From assembly GCA_011109175.1 (NCBI GenBank), contig RDEW01000056.1, positions 238,224 through 277,400 on the forward strand: DNA of 39,177 nucleotides. The letters run 5' to 3'. Shown here piece after piece: positions 10,332-20,839 of this stretch (position 1 is the stretch's first letter; every line of letters starts with the position of its first letter). This DNA comes from Dicyema japonicum. Lineage: Eukaryota > Dicyemida > Rhombozoa > Dicyemidae. Under the pieces are notes generated by a model, which was not told the origin of the DNA, did no database searches, and saw nothing but the letters and a program-made list of their open reading frames with translations. The position numbers and the translations under genes are program-made.

Positions 10332-11510
10332 TTACCCCAATGAGACAACAACAGCACTCATGTCTCTGACGCACCGGGATATCCCACGTGGATATGATAA
10401 AAGATTATTAAGTATAGAGTCGTCTTTGTACTTACCACGAAGCTCAGTTTCAAAAATCTTATTAACAACAATAGGAGAACAACCACCAAATTATGAAATA
10501 TGTTTTCCAACAATTTCAGTCACGTGTTTAAAATCCAAAAATTCATTAATTCCCTTGGTTGTCATAACAATACAAATATCCTCAGACCTTATTGAATGAG
10601 ACATAACTTCTGAGAAAGCTTTGATGTATGGGGGAGACTTGTATAATTCAGGAAGCATGATACCCTCCATGCCTTGAGAAGTCATAAATTTCATAACATC
10701 AGTGAGGTATTCACGAGACCACTTGAACTGGAAGTGTCCGAATGCTCGAAGAGGCATAAAAATACCACAAAGTCCACCATCAACTAAGATTTCTTTCCTT
10801 TCTTCTTCGGGGACAGAGTTTTTAATCCTCTCGACTTTTTCCAAATTCTCAAAAGTGTAGGGATTAGTGAGTTTAACTGCCTTGAATTTGCCATTATCTG
10901 CAGAAACAACGAATGCTGAACAATCTCCAGTACTAGCGACATAAATAATCTTTTCATGATGTATGCAAGGCAGACACATGCTCCGGAAAGAGCTGTCAAG
11001 ACGGACTGATGTATAAATTAAAGAGGTTCTCCTCACTATTTGGGTTGGAAGAATATTCCTAGCCGAGGAAGTCATCGAAGCGTGTGAAGCCCAACGAGAT
11101 CGACTCCGATGAATTTGGGAAAACGTTTAAATTAGTCGAATCAGGATGGGAGACCTACAGTTTTAGGCATATTTACATTAATTGGGTCGTAAATGTAGGA
11201 ACTAACGAAATGAAGGAGTAACTGTGAGCATAATCTACCACAGTGAATTCCTCCATGACCGTCAACAACGCCAATTATGAAATCATTTTTAATGTGGATC
11301 TTAGTTTGGATAATAAAGTCTTTACATAAAGTATTGGACGGAAGCTTACGTTGCCTTGTAATAGAGATCAAGTGGAGAAGCTACCGGGTCTCACGCGCGT
11401 CGTGGCTTTTTAGAGTAGCTAGGTATCCAAGTTTCAGGGTAAACCTCGCTTTTCTACGATGTGGGAACCACCTCTTTTTACCTACGTACAAATCCTCCGT
11501 GCCTTTTGCA
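10332..11510 (-). pseudogene. Pyruvate dehydrogenase phosphatase-like PP2C relic, copy 1
   Basis: PDP is a mitochondrial PP2C enzyme that dephosphorylates and activates pyruvate dehydrogenase E1. Blocks in order on the minus strand: LPSNTLCKDF; FIIGVVDGHGG (PP2C metal motif, about 11240-11285); then VASTGDCSA, LERIKNSVPEEE-like sequence, GIFMPLRAFGHFQFKWS (about 10715-10770), YKSPPYIKAFSEV, ICIVMTTKGINEFLD and VTEIVGKHIS. A TAA at 10488-10490 interrupts it, and LLSYPRGISRCVRDMSAVVV resumes as the family C-terminus. RAFGD-KFKWS is diagnostic of PDP. Catalytic Asps are lost: RAFGD has become RAFGH, and the TDG motif is TKG. The middle region between the DGHGG and STGD parts is missing or scrambled. 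Confidence 0.75.
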
Positions 11511-11757
11511 ACCTTTACAAGCTGACAACAAGTAACCTATTTGATTTTCATGATTTAGGAGAACATTCTTCTACAATGACAGGACTGACCGATCTATGGG
11601 AGCGATCGGCATTTGCTGCGAATGTATTAGCTGCTGGCTCCTAAAAGTCAGCGTTGACGAAGTTACTTAACTATCAAACTTTAATAAAAACGTACATATA
11701 TCATAGTTGTTCAATGGTTATAAGGTCACGATCACAGAAAGCGCATTTAACGTCTAG

Positions 11758-11892
11758 AAATATTCGGAGTATGTGTTGAACTTGGTTGAAGATTTATTCT
11801 GTTCGAAATGTTTGATTGTCATCAACTGTGATAAAAAATTTGCAGATGATTCACATCGTAAAACTAGGAAGCATCTAAAGGACCAAGTATAA
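11758..11892 (+). pseudogene. CGGBP1/hAT-like zinc-finger fragment, copy 1
   Basis: A 44-codon open stretch after a TAG contains LFCSKCLIVINCDKKFADDS followed by HRKTRKHLKD. The C-x2-C ... H-x5-H layout resembles the finger of CGGBP1-like proteins derived from hAT transposons. The frame ends in TAA and no transposase follows. The same fragment is kept at 30421-30555. Identification rests on motif layout only. Confidence 0.4.
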
Positions 11893-12025
11893 TTTCTTTA
11901 TAGATGATATGACAGCTCATTTAAAAACGACTATACGATTATGTCAGATAATGGAATCGGCTCAATTAACGTTCGCGCCACGTGGAATAATATGGACATC
12001 AGAGTAAAGAACATTTTTTACATTA

Positions 12026-12930
12026 ACATTTATTAACCCCGGATACACCGAGAAAGAAGTTAAAGTATCAACTAATTAAGTGTATCCAGTTTCCACTGCT
12101 ACAGAAACAAAGTCCAACCGGATTGGTTCTTGGCGTCATGTGATGCTTCGTGGTTAATTGGTTAAAATTTTCTGCTTGCTTGTCTGTTCCTCCTCTTTTT
12201 TTTTATTAGAGTGGCGTCATATGATCCCTTTGTCTAGGTGGCGCCCAGTGCCAGGCCGGCACGAATAAAGGATCATTTGCTCTTCCCCACTCCACTGGAG
12301 GGGTTTCCACAACAGATTATAGAATTGTGCCACCAATAGACTTTTCATTTAATTGGCCATTTTTTTGTTAATTTTATATAATATTTTTAATTATATAAAT
12401 CGAATATTATGTAGTCTGATCATAAAATTACTACGATTACCTTCTGCATGAAAATTTACCCTCTCCTCTTCCGGATCGAACGTATAAACTCTCTCAGGCG
12501 TAAAACCACACAGCTCTGCAAGCCGATGATTTCTTTTTGAAAAGACAACGCTGAGAAATGGAGAGAGTTTCTTAAGTTTTTGCAAGATGCTAGGCAACCT
12601 ATTCTGAGAAAGGGTGGTTCATGCAGAGGAATTCCGATCTACCATAAATAATTGAACCAAAATTAAATTCCTCTGCATACACAAAAGAAATCATTTTCGG
12701 TGAGCATTTGGATCACTGGCAGAAAATTCAAGGAGAGTTCGGGAGATATTGGAGGAATTTAGTTGGCGGTGGTGGCGTGTGAAAATATCAACGGTGGATG
12801 CTCAGGACATCTTCATGCTTGGTTAGCGTCATTGTCTTTAGAGGCGATAATAAGGTCATCATCCGCAAATGATAGAAGTGTCTAGAATTAATTAAAATAT
12901 CACTTAGGTAGAATTTGATTAAAGTTAGAG
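12026..12930 (-). mobile_element. APE-type LINE 3' fragment (same family as the 21481-24258 element), copy 1
   Basis: On the minus strand LSFADDDLIIASKDND (12840-12872) is an RT catalytic block. A decayed C-terminal region follows, including an open stretch at 12391-12597. The fragment ends with a 3' terminus near 12026-12100 that closely resembles the termini at 19256-19320 and 21481-21555: a variable stem-like stretch, CACTTAATTAG, and then GGTTAATAAAT. About 582 bp (12262-12843) are absent from copy 2. Confidence 0.55.
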
Positions 12931-13057
12931 AAAGAAGTGATACCAACAATTTGGATTGAGATTCTAAATAATTGTGATAATTTACTGGATTTAGTTATTA
13001 ATAATTTTATTTATTTAGTAAATTATAAATTATATAAAATAAATAAATAACCTATAA

Positions 13058-13827
13058 ATGATCGTATCCTTATATGCATATGAATCATTAATTATTTTGA
13101 TAACTCCAGTAATTCTACGTGGTGATGGTTAACTTACTATTTGAATTTAGCACATTTATGCATCCATCCATATGCCAGATACAATACATTGTGGTATAGT
13201 CAAAGTCCAAATGGTAAAATAAATGCAGTTTTAAAAGCGCTAATATTCGTAAAATATAAGAATGAAAATAATTTTGTAAATTTTATTCAATATTAGACTA
13301 TCGAACGCACATTGATTAACATAAACGGCAAATTAAAGAGAATTCAGTCAAAAGACGAAATTCGTCTTATCTTAACGTCCAACGATATTCTCTTGTCGTT
13401 CACATTCACCTTTTCTGGTCGAGAGTATATCCTTAAAAAGATTGAAATAAATCATATTTTTAATGTTTACAATAATTATGAGATTGAACTCAATCAGCAG
13501 CCGACTAAAGATCCTGAAATACATTTATGCAAAAAAATTGTTAAAAAATTTCCCAATCTTTATTTCAAACTGTCGTGTTTAGTCGCCCGAATACATGGAA
13601 GAGGAGATATTGAAGGATCTTTATTCTACAGTTTATTTTTTTAATATATTTTAGATAAGCAATGCATGAGTAAATCATCGTATAAAATCAGGAAAGTGAT
13701 TATATCCTTACTTTGTTGTGTCATTGTAATCTTGGCTTGGATAGCAATATTCGTGGTCAGTGTTGCATGTCAGAAAATAGGAAAATACAGGTTGTTTACT
13801 AACCAAAATAAATTATCCAGTAACTAA
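13058..13827 (+). CDS. LAMP-like lysosomal membrane glycoprotein, intact, with three 21-24-nt introns (copy 1)
   Basis: Exons are 13058-13127, 13151-13275, 13297-13630 and 13655-13827; introns are 23, 21 and 24 nt, all GT..TAG. Spliced, they give 233 residues with no stop. The N-terminus has a hydrophobic signal-like stretch (residues about 9-20). The lumenal part has a sequon (N64-F-T), the block RTLININGK, then LLSFTFTF and YILKKIEI, which follow the beta-strand order of a LAMP domain. C143 and C180 are 37 residues apart, matching the second LAMP disulfide loop as I recall it. Residues 191-214 form one transmembrane helix. The 19-residue tail carries YRLF (221-224), a YxxPhi endolysosomal sorting signal. 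The first LAMP disulfide is not obvious. Membership is inferred from layout and short motifs; the membrane topology is well supported. Confidence 0.7.
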
Positions 13828-14547
13828 TCATTAATAAGGGAATTTTGGTTTATTTAATATTATCCGAAATACATTGAAAATCGCCATTAAATAAGGGCGT
13901 GTGATTAAATTGTTAAGTAGTTCGACCGACCTGTCCATAGATCACTCTGGACCTTAGTATTTCCAATTTTTCTAATTCTGTTCTGTGTAAGTTTCTGGAA
14001 ATTTTCAATTTAAGTTGGGGATTTCGTTAAAATAGATATGTAAGCAATATTTTACTTTTTTTGATAATTTTTTTATTTTAAAGCCTAATCTGGGATTCTA
14101 AGTTGACATTTCTTTTGTGCTGTGCTGACATAATTAGTTGACCTCATTTGAAATAGTTACTTGTTAGCATGTTATTGTGAGAGACCAAATTGTTTTCGAA
14201 ATTTGAGAGACCAAGTTAAAGACAGAACCTCTGTCACGTTATTTGCAACAAGAAAACCTCAACTTGTATTCCTTAATACTCTCTGACTGACAGTGACGTA
14301 CCTTGATTTGGTCAAAGAAATCTAGTTCAGTTTGGAGGTATAGTTCTAGCCGTTCACAAAAACCCCCATTTAACTTTCGATATGATCCAGGCCCGCCTGT
14401 TGCAGAGATGACAAGAATCTATCCGACATAAGAGATCGCTTTATGACCTTGTTAATGAAGCGTGCAGCGGGAACCGTACACTGCTGCGTCGACAAAAGAG
14501 GGTCCAAAGTCTTTTGTGGTTCACCACATTTTTAAATCGGCAGGGTT
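13828..14547. other. Spacer with no recognisable gene, copy 1
   Basis: The minus strand has a short stretch reading ELEKLEILRSRVIYGQ (about 13935-13985) that could be a scrap of a LINE thumb region. Nothing else is supportable. The equivalent stretch in copy 2 has extra sequence near 32270-32420 and 32605-32650. Confidence 0.4.
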
Positions 14548-14556
14548 GAGGCTGAC

Positions 14557-14818
14557 GGTTGTAGGAAAAAAAGTCAAGTGGAAAAAAAGTCAAGCGGAAA
14601 AAAAGTCAAGTTGTCTTTTTTTAGTTTATATCGCATTTTTGTGATACTACTAGCATCTTTTAATTTTTAAAAATTTTTTCAATACTTGACTTTTTTTCCG
14701 CTTGACTTTTTTTCCATTTTTGAAAATTTTTCCCTTATAAATTTTCGAAATTTAGCGCAAAATGGAAAAAAAGTCAAGTCCGCTAACGAAATCACGGACT
14801 TGACTTTTTTTCCGCTTT
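14557..14818 (+). repeat. Left terminal inverted repeat of the MULE-like element
   Basis: It contains seven copies, in both orientations, of the 15-nt motif GGAAAAAAAGTCAAG (complement CTTGACTTTTTTTCC). Short hairpin-forming pairs lie near the inner end, around TCCGCTAACGAAATCACGGA. Its reverse complement matches 15964-16231. Confidence 0.9.
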
Positions 14819-14901
14819 GGTATAATCGCTTTGACTAAATCAATTTAAGAATTTCAAGGTAATAATAAAAAAAAAATTTTTTATTATAAAATGAATAAAA
14901 A

Positions 14902-15219
14902 TTAAATTAAGGCATCCGAATGGGCATGCTATTTCCCCTAACAATAGCCAACGAGATACGTTCTCGGAACCAACTAGTCTCTCGCAGATCCTTGGTCACA
15001 GCTTGAATCATGGAGCCGATCTTACGAACCAACTCATCTGCTTGGAGGCCAAGGATTCATATAAATTAAGGCATCTGAATGGCCATGCTATTTCCCCTAA
15101 CAATAGCCAACGCGATACGTTCTCGGAACCAACTAGTCTCTCGCAGATCCTTGGTCACAGCTTGAATCATGGAGCCGATCTTACGAACCAACTCATCTGC
15201 TTGGAGGCCAAGGATTCAT
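14902..15219 (+). repeat. Two tandem copies of a 159-bp unit inside the MULE-like element
   Basis: Unit 1 is about 14902-15060 and unit 2 about 15061-15219, with only a few differences (for example CATCCGAATGGGC versus CATCTGAATGGCC). The unit is less AT-rich than its surroundings, so it may be captured host or element DNA. I do not recognise it. Confidence 0.9.
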
Positions 15220-15535
15220 AATATAATAAAATTGACTTAACTTTTTTCGCTTTGGTTTAATTTTTTTGACCTTGACTTTTTTCGCTTTGGTTTAATCTTT
15301 TTGACTTAATCAATATACGGATTTTAATTCCTTTCGAAAAAGAATTTCAACAAGAACAAATAAAAAAACGATTGATAGACAAAAAAAAACTTTTAAATAT
15401 ATTTCTGGATCGCCAGGACGGAAAAAACAGTAGGAGAGGCCCTAAAACCAATTGCATGGAATATTAAATATTCTTTTGATTCACATTAAATAATCCCTTG
15501 ATTCACGTTAAATAAAAATCATATGTTTATTTTTT

Positions 15536-15703
15536 TTAAAGCTTTTTCACGAGAGCCATAGTATTTCATAGCTCCGCATAGGCAGGACACTCACTTTATT
15601 TAAGTAAAGAACAGTTAATTTTAACTAATCGTAGAACCAAGGAATGATCTTCACTTCTTTTTTTCTTTTTCTTGTGTGAGTGTCCTTTCTAGACAATTTA
15701 GTT
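15536..15703 (-). mobile_element. 3' half of the SINE, inverted, inside the MULE-like element
   Basis: This is the reverse complement of roughly 4025-4180 of the SINE: the GACAATxxx / CCTTT / CTTGTGTGAG block, the A-rich run, GAAGATCATTCCTTGG, CCTGCCTATGCGGAGC and the terminal GGCTCT..GTGAAAA. The promoter boxes are missing, as in a 5'-truncated SINE. Confidence 0.85.
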
Positions 15704-15765
15704 AAAAGTAGAAAAAATCATTTTTAGAATTTATTTCCACCACGTGTAGTTTTAGTTGTGGCGAG

Positions 15766-15947
15766 ACATTTTAATTCATTAACATTAGCCAAAATTAACT
15801 ATTCAAATAATTTGTTATTCTAAACTCGCTTACTTTAAAATGAAACGATCATGAATACATTTTAATTCATTAACATTAGCCAAAATTAACTATTTAAATA
15901 ATTTGTTATTCTAAACTCGCTTACTTTAAAATGAAACGATCATGAAT
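15766..15947 (+). repeat. Two tandem copies of a 91-bp unit inside the MULE-like element
   Basis: Copies at 15766-15856 and 15857-15947 both start ACATTTTAATTCATTAAC and end CGATCATGAAT. They are nearly identical, so the duplication is recent. Confidence 0.9.
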
Positions 15948-15963
15948 AAAAATCTTAATTTAT

Positions 15964-16231
15964 AAACGGAAAAAAAGTCAAGTCCGTAATTTCGTTAACG
16001 GACTTGACTTTTTTTCCATTTTGCGCTAAATTCGAAAATTTATAAGGGAAAAATTTTCAAAAATGGAAAAAAAGTCAAGCGGAAAAAAAGTCAAGTATTG
16101 AAAAAATTTTTAAAAATTAAAAGATGCTAGTAGTATCACAAAAATGCGATATAAACTAAAAAAAGACAACTTGACTTTTTTTCCGCTTGACTTTTTTTCC
16201 GCTTACGGACTTGACTTTTTTTCCGCACTCC
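15964..16231 (-). repeat. Right terminal inverted repeat of the MULE-like element
   Basis: This is the reverse complement of 14557-14818, again with seven copies of the GGAAAAAAAGTCAAG motif in both orientations. Extra bases near 16201-16215 and differences in the outer 7 bp are the main mismatches. Confidence 0.9.
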
Positions 16232-16240
16232 GAGGCTGAC

Positions 16241-17280
16241 ACAAGTCTCATCAGAACGGTTTCGAGTAGTTACTACTAACCGAATAAGAAAGGCTTGGAA
16301 ACATCCAGTTTCTACCTTAAGTCGTGGTCAGTCCTTAAAACCAACGCTTTTTTTACTTAAAACTTAATTCACAAATCCTGTGCGTTATTATTTGTATTTA
16401 TCTTACCTCTTTTAAGGCACGAAGATTTTTTGCTTGTTCAGCTTGCGGTTGAAACTCCGAATCTTGTACACCTCCGACGTTGGAATTTCTGAGTACTCAT
16501 GGAAATCGGATTTCTACACGAATAGGAAATCTCAATGAGTGCTGTTTGCTATTTGAGTGGATCTCGTTCGTCATTCTTAGAGAGGATAGCCAATAAGTCA
16601 TGGCGGCCACAGTATGACCCTAGGACGACCTATATGTTGTCCTTAAATCGTCGCGAATATGGCTAAATACAGTTACAACTGTCCCCATTTAAGTAAAGGA
16701 GCATGACGGTTGATCATTTAGATCCATGCTCTGCCAAGACAATATGTGGAGGAATAACGAGGTTGTATGTAGTTTCATCTTCAATAAGTATGGTATTCGC
16801 CACACCAGAAAGTAGCGGACTAATAAGGTGCAATCTGTAGTAGAGAACACAAGGTCCAAGTCAAGATAGACAGTGTAATTCGTCGGTGCTTGTCAAGCCA
16901 TTTTGGTACTAATAACCGGCCATTTTGGTACAAAATTAAGAATGTGACCAAGTCCTTATCATAGAAGTTGGTATTATGTCTCAAGACCGGTTGCAGACGG
17001 TGGTGAGCGACAGCAGTAACTACTACACTGGTGTGCGACAGCAGGTCTAACGAGTTACTAAAAACGATTGCAAAATAATAAAATGGTTCTAAATTTGAAT
17101 GCAATTGTTAATTGAAAATTGTATGTTTCAATTATTATAGTTTTATATTTTAATTAATTTAATATGGTTAACCCCAATAACGTTAAATTTAACCATGTGT
17201 TAATAATTGGTTCTTGTGATTACAAGTATTATCCCTGTACGATTCCTGATTAATCGTTCGTATGAAGAACCTATTATATT
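16241..17280. other. Spacer with no confident gene, copy 1
   Basis: Open stretches exist on both strands, such as 16820-17104 (-), but the few differences from copy 2 there mostly change amino acids, so they do not look selected. A 29-codon frame at 17164-17253 (+), starting MVNPNNVKF, follows an AT-rich leader and is nearly unchanged in copy 2 (34706-34795). It could be an orphaned first exon cut off by the adjoining LINE fragment. Confidence 0.35.
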
Positions 17281-17860
17281 TTTTATTATCTTTATTTTTG
17301 TCCGATCTCCCCATTCCGGAATCCGAAAACGATGTTCTTCTCTCTTATGCAGATGATTGTTTTAGTTTCAAGAGACAGGGATATTCAGAATGCCACAGAG
17401 AGGATCCAAAATAACTTGGATAGTCTAAACATTTGGATGATAGAAAACCCCTTAGGATGAGTGCAGAAAAGTTAATCATTTCATTTTTCACTTCAGACAA
17501 AAGATTGGAAAGGAGGACAATCACCTTGAAGTTCGACAAGGACGATTTCCCTTTTAACAGATGACAGAGGATATTGGGGTGACATTTGATATGCACCTTT
17601 GCTCATCATTTCATATTGAAGACATACTACTCAAAATGCGAAAGGAAATTAATATTCTCAAGACCTTATCTGGAATATGGAAGGTCGGTACCCACCTAGT
17701 ACTGAAGAACATATACAAGCAGTACATCGATCCATGTATTTCATATGCATGTGCTTTGTGGGAACCCTCCATCTCATTAAAAATAAAAGAAAATTGGATA
17801 AAATGCAGAAGAGGGCGTTCCGAATTACGGAGCGATGGACCGACTCCTCTGGAAGTCCTC
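17281..17860 (+). mobile_element. APE-type LINE fragment, RT palm to thumb, copy 1
   Basis: The plus strand reads, across several shifts, DVLLSYADDCFSF (RT catalytic YADD, about 17328-17366). Next come an IQNATERIQNNLDSLNIW block and AEKLIISFFTSDKR. Then GVTFDMHLCSSFHIEDIL (17577 on) leads to LVLKNIYKQYIDPCISYAC and a MQKRAFRITE-type block. The order YADD ... LGVTFD ... YKQYIRPxLEYA ... QxRALR is the palm-thumb order of Jockey/I-like elements, and the motifs resemble those of the element at 21481-24258. Confidence 0.65.
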
Positions 17861-18125
17861 ATGAGGCTAGATTCCGAGATGACTCAAGGAACCCGATACG
17901 TACATGTGCGACATCGAGAGAGTGACATTGGGTAAAGATGAGGACTTTATTCGAACATATTGGGATCACGTGATAGTTAGTGGACCGACTCCTCTGGAAG
18001 TCCTCATGAGGCTAGATTCCGAGATGACTCAAGGAACCCGATACGTACATGTGCGATATCGAGAGAGTGACATTGGGTAAAGATGAGGACTTTATTCGAA
18101 CTTATTGGGATCACGTGATAGTTAG
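17836..18125 (+). repeat. 145-bp tandem duplication, present only in copy 1
   Basis: Units 17836-17980 and 17981-18125 begin TGGACCGACTCCTCTGGAAG and end GATCACGTGATAGTTAG, with very few differences. Copy 2 has one unit, at about 35398-35541. Confidence 0.9.
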
Positions 18126-19255
18126 TTTCGATTTTTGACCGGGTCTTGTGGTGTTTAAATAAATAAGATAATAGATTATCCGCCTCCTGGACTGAATCTT
18201 TCTCTTGTTGGTCTTGAGACATGACAACTTCCCGGAAAAGTGGGTGCTTCAGATTCTTACGGTATGAGATATTGTCGCTAGTGAGTCTAATTCGGTTTAT
18301 AGTTTCCGAGCGTAAGTCATTTCATTTGTTTAAAATTAAAAATGAAGTTTTCGTAGTCAATCTTATGAATGCAGATATGGAGGGAAGATATAGAGAAGTC
18401 ATCATCTTGAGGAGATGACAACCCAGTCTGGACTTGTAAATTTTCTTGAATTACGAAAAATAAGCTAAGTCACACGACTGTCGCTTTTTTTTAATAAGAG
18501 TTACCTATTCCTCTACACACCAGAATATTCTCTTCAGCAATGACCACAGGTTGGTTCTAACAAGAGATGAACTCCTTTTCGATACAATTAGGAATAATCA
18601 GTTTCCATGGTTGCTGGAAGTGGCATGTCCCTCCAGAACACTTAAGTAAAGTAAACATGCATTGTGTGACTATTATGTGATTTCTTCTGTGGCCGTATAA
18701 CAACCAAGGCTTTCTTCTTCGCTTTTTCATGTTTTTTTTACAAAATTCGGTAGACTCTATATGTTAGGGTAGTTGGCACACTGGAGTGAACTGCATGTCC
18801 GTTTACCTTACGGAGACAATGAAGGGGGTTGATACTATCCAAACGTCTGCAGATTTTAAATTTATTACAAAAAGCAATAGACCCAACTGAACTTCAACAT
18901 TATTCGATGTTCTTTCCTTGAATGGGCTGAAAGAACATATTATTTTTTTATATCGCGGTTCCTTTGAGTAAAGAAACTGGTTGTTAAAAAAGCAATAACT
19001 CAAAGAGGGCGTTTCCAGAGATCACTCAATTTGATCTTGTGGGGCGAAGCCAAATGTGATCTTGGACAAAATATAAGATAACTCGTTTTTTAGTCGTTGG
19101 TTTTCATCGGGTTAACTGCTCGTATTGAAAACTGCCAAAAATGCTGTGGCGAACAGATCAAGCTTCATTGCTTTACCGAGCAAACTTATTACGGTTGTTA
19201 GGTATTGGTTAAAGGACGAGCGTATGGTTACCGTCCCATGATCAATTTATGTGAA
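18126..19255. other. Spacer with no recognisable gene, copy 1
   Basis: Short open stretches (18221-18418 +, 18803-19003 -) diverge freely between the two copies and match no family I recognise. Decayed transposon sequence is likely. Confidence 0.4.
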
Positions 19256-20230
19256 AACTATTTATTTTAAAACCCCAAGACCGACAAGAACGTATAAACT
19301 CATTAATTAAGTGATCCCAGTCTCCAACATGCAAAGGAATTCTATTAGAGTGAACTTTGAATTCCTCTTAATGAGCCGCTCTTTCTCTGAATTGGTTTCC
19401 ATATCTTTGCAGATACGTATGAAGCCTTGGCTATTCCTCAACGTCGCCGCTCTGAAAGGAGACTGAGAATGGATAAGGTGTCTGATTGCATATGTCGCAT
19501 GATCCTCGCCTAGAGAGTCATACGCTCCATCCTCGAAGAGAGAAGAGTGAATCTCCAAGCAGAATATGCATATTCAATCGTCAGCACAATAACTTGGAGA
19601 TATATCTTACTGACACAAGAAAAAGCTCTTCGTTGTGATAGCTTTTAAAAAGTTCCATTTTCGAAGATCCTTGGTTAACACAGACTCCGTGTAACTAGAG
19701 AACGTCATAAGATAGTCGAATGTCACACCAAGGACCTTCAGGCTTCCCGTATAATGAATGGGAATGTTTCCTAGGAATATCTCAAATCACCTTTAAAAGT
19801 CCTGTCCGTAGTAAATGGAGTGAACTAAGACTTGGATGCAACACAGACAGCAAACACGGAGTGAAAACTATAAATTATTATTATTAACCCCAGGCTTACC
19901 ACAGTAAGCTCAGTACAAACAGTCATAACTAACTCATCCAAGGAAAAAATCAAAGAGAGAACATCATCTTGTGCCTACCAAATCCATCTTTCAATACATC
20001 ATTACAGGCTTCCATTTCCGAAGAGAAGTGGGGAAATAGGTCCGCCCTTTTCCATTTTTGTCCCACGTCCTACCGTCGCGGACATCACTTCATTCTTTAG
20101 CAGAATAGTTTTCATAATGCAATCTTCATCAGAGGATTTGGTCAGGGAGAAAGGTAGGAAGATCCCTTTTAACAACTGTGTCGTGCCAGAAGGACTCGTC
20201 GCCTCACGGGTGGGATCTGTTGACAAGAAT
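19256..20230 (-). mobile_element. APE-type LINE 3' fragment, copy 1
   Basis: On the minus strand a block reading LGVTFDYLMTFSSYTESVLT, followed by a KAITTKSFSCVSKIYLQVI-like stretch and IEYAYSAW (about 19560-19760), is the palm-to-thumb part of the same LINE family as the element at 21481-24258. A C-terminal tail follows (about 19307-19558). It ends in the shared 3' terminus near 19256-19320 (AACCCC...CTTAATTAA...). Stops and shifts are numerous. Confidence 0.55.
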
Positions 20231-20340
20231 TGACCTTTGCTGAAAACTATAAAATATAAAAATAAATTATTGCTTTATTTAATTAAATATTAATAATTTT
20301 AAAAATAAGTTTTAATTATCAATTTGAATTTAATTGCCTA

Positions 20341-20818
20341 ATGAATTTACTCAAATTAATCAAAAATTTTCAAAATTATAGACAAAATAGCACAGTAAAT
20401 TTCAATTCTTTCATCCAATCTGTTCAATGGATAAAATCATCACCAGATGAGAAAATTTGCAGATTTGTAGTAGAAGATAGCCACGTGGATGAATCCGGAA
20501 ATTTACATGCTGGTTGTGCCTTGACTTTGATGGATGTGTTGACTTCGCACTGGCACTTTGATCAGTACAAAATCATGCCAATGAGCATAAACCTTCATTC
20601 CATGTAATTTATGACAATAAATCACTAGATTCTATAATCCCGCACGTGTCGGAGATTCCCTGGTTATTAGATGCACTAATATGACTGTTCACAGAAAAAT
20701 AATCACTGCTAACTGCAGCATAAGGAGAGAAGAGGATTGGGCTGATGTAGCTTTTGGTATTCATACAATTTTTAAAGTCGACCAAACTGACCTTAATACG
20801 TCTAATATATTAAAATAA
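20341..20818 (+). CDS. ACOT13-type hotdog thioesterase, intact, one 25-nt intron (copy 1)
   Basis: Exons are 20341-20603 and 20629-20818; the 25-nt intron 20604-20628 starts GTAATTT and ends CACTAG. Splicing gives 150 residues without a stop. Unspliced, the frame stops right after the intron start. ACOT13/THEM2 enzymes hydrolyse medium- and long-chain acyl-CoA, in part at mitochondria. Hotdog landmarks are GNLHAGCALTLMD (residues 53-65), SINLHS, NPARVGDSLVIRC and FGIHTIFKV. The family HGG motif is HAG here. Asp65 is kept, but the active-site Asn at position 50 (numbering coincides with the human protein) is Asp, so activity may be altered. The start ATG follows an AT-rich leader and aligns with the family N-terminus. 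Confidence 0.85.
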
Positions 20819-20839
20819 ACTATTTTATGGTTTTCTAAT

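Larger units (their letters stand above)
14548..16240. mobile_element. Mutator-like (MULE-type) non-autonomous element with long inverted termini
   Basis: The 9-bp direct repeat GAGGCTGAC at 14548-14556 and 16232-16240 flanks a 1675-bp insertion (14557-16231). Copy 2 shows the empty site with one GAGGCTGAC. The insertion has inverted termini of about 262-268 bp. Nine-bp duplications with long inverted termini are characteristic of Mutator-like elements. The inside holds two tandem duplications, a reversed piece of SINE and AT-rich filler, but no transposase, so it would depend on an enzyme made elsewhere. Confidence 0.8.

Noticed and set aside
11459-11644. Plus-strand 61-codon frame ending TGLTDLWERSAFAANVLAAGS, kept in both copies
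   Set aside because: It overlaps the minus-strand PDP-like region, matches no family I know, and the differences between copies change amino acids freely.
14557-16231. CRISPR-like array from the recurring GGAAAAAAAGTCAAG words
   Set aside because: The words are in both orientations, unevenly spaced, confined to inverted termini and flanked by a 9-bp target duplication; the genome is eukaryotic.
16820-17104. Minus-strand 94-codon frame kept open in both copies
   Set aside because: Differences between the copies mostly change amino acids, and no motif is recognisable; it may be transposon scrap.
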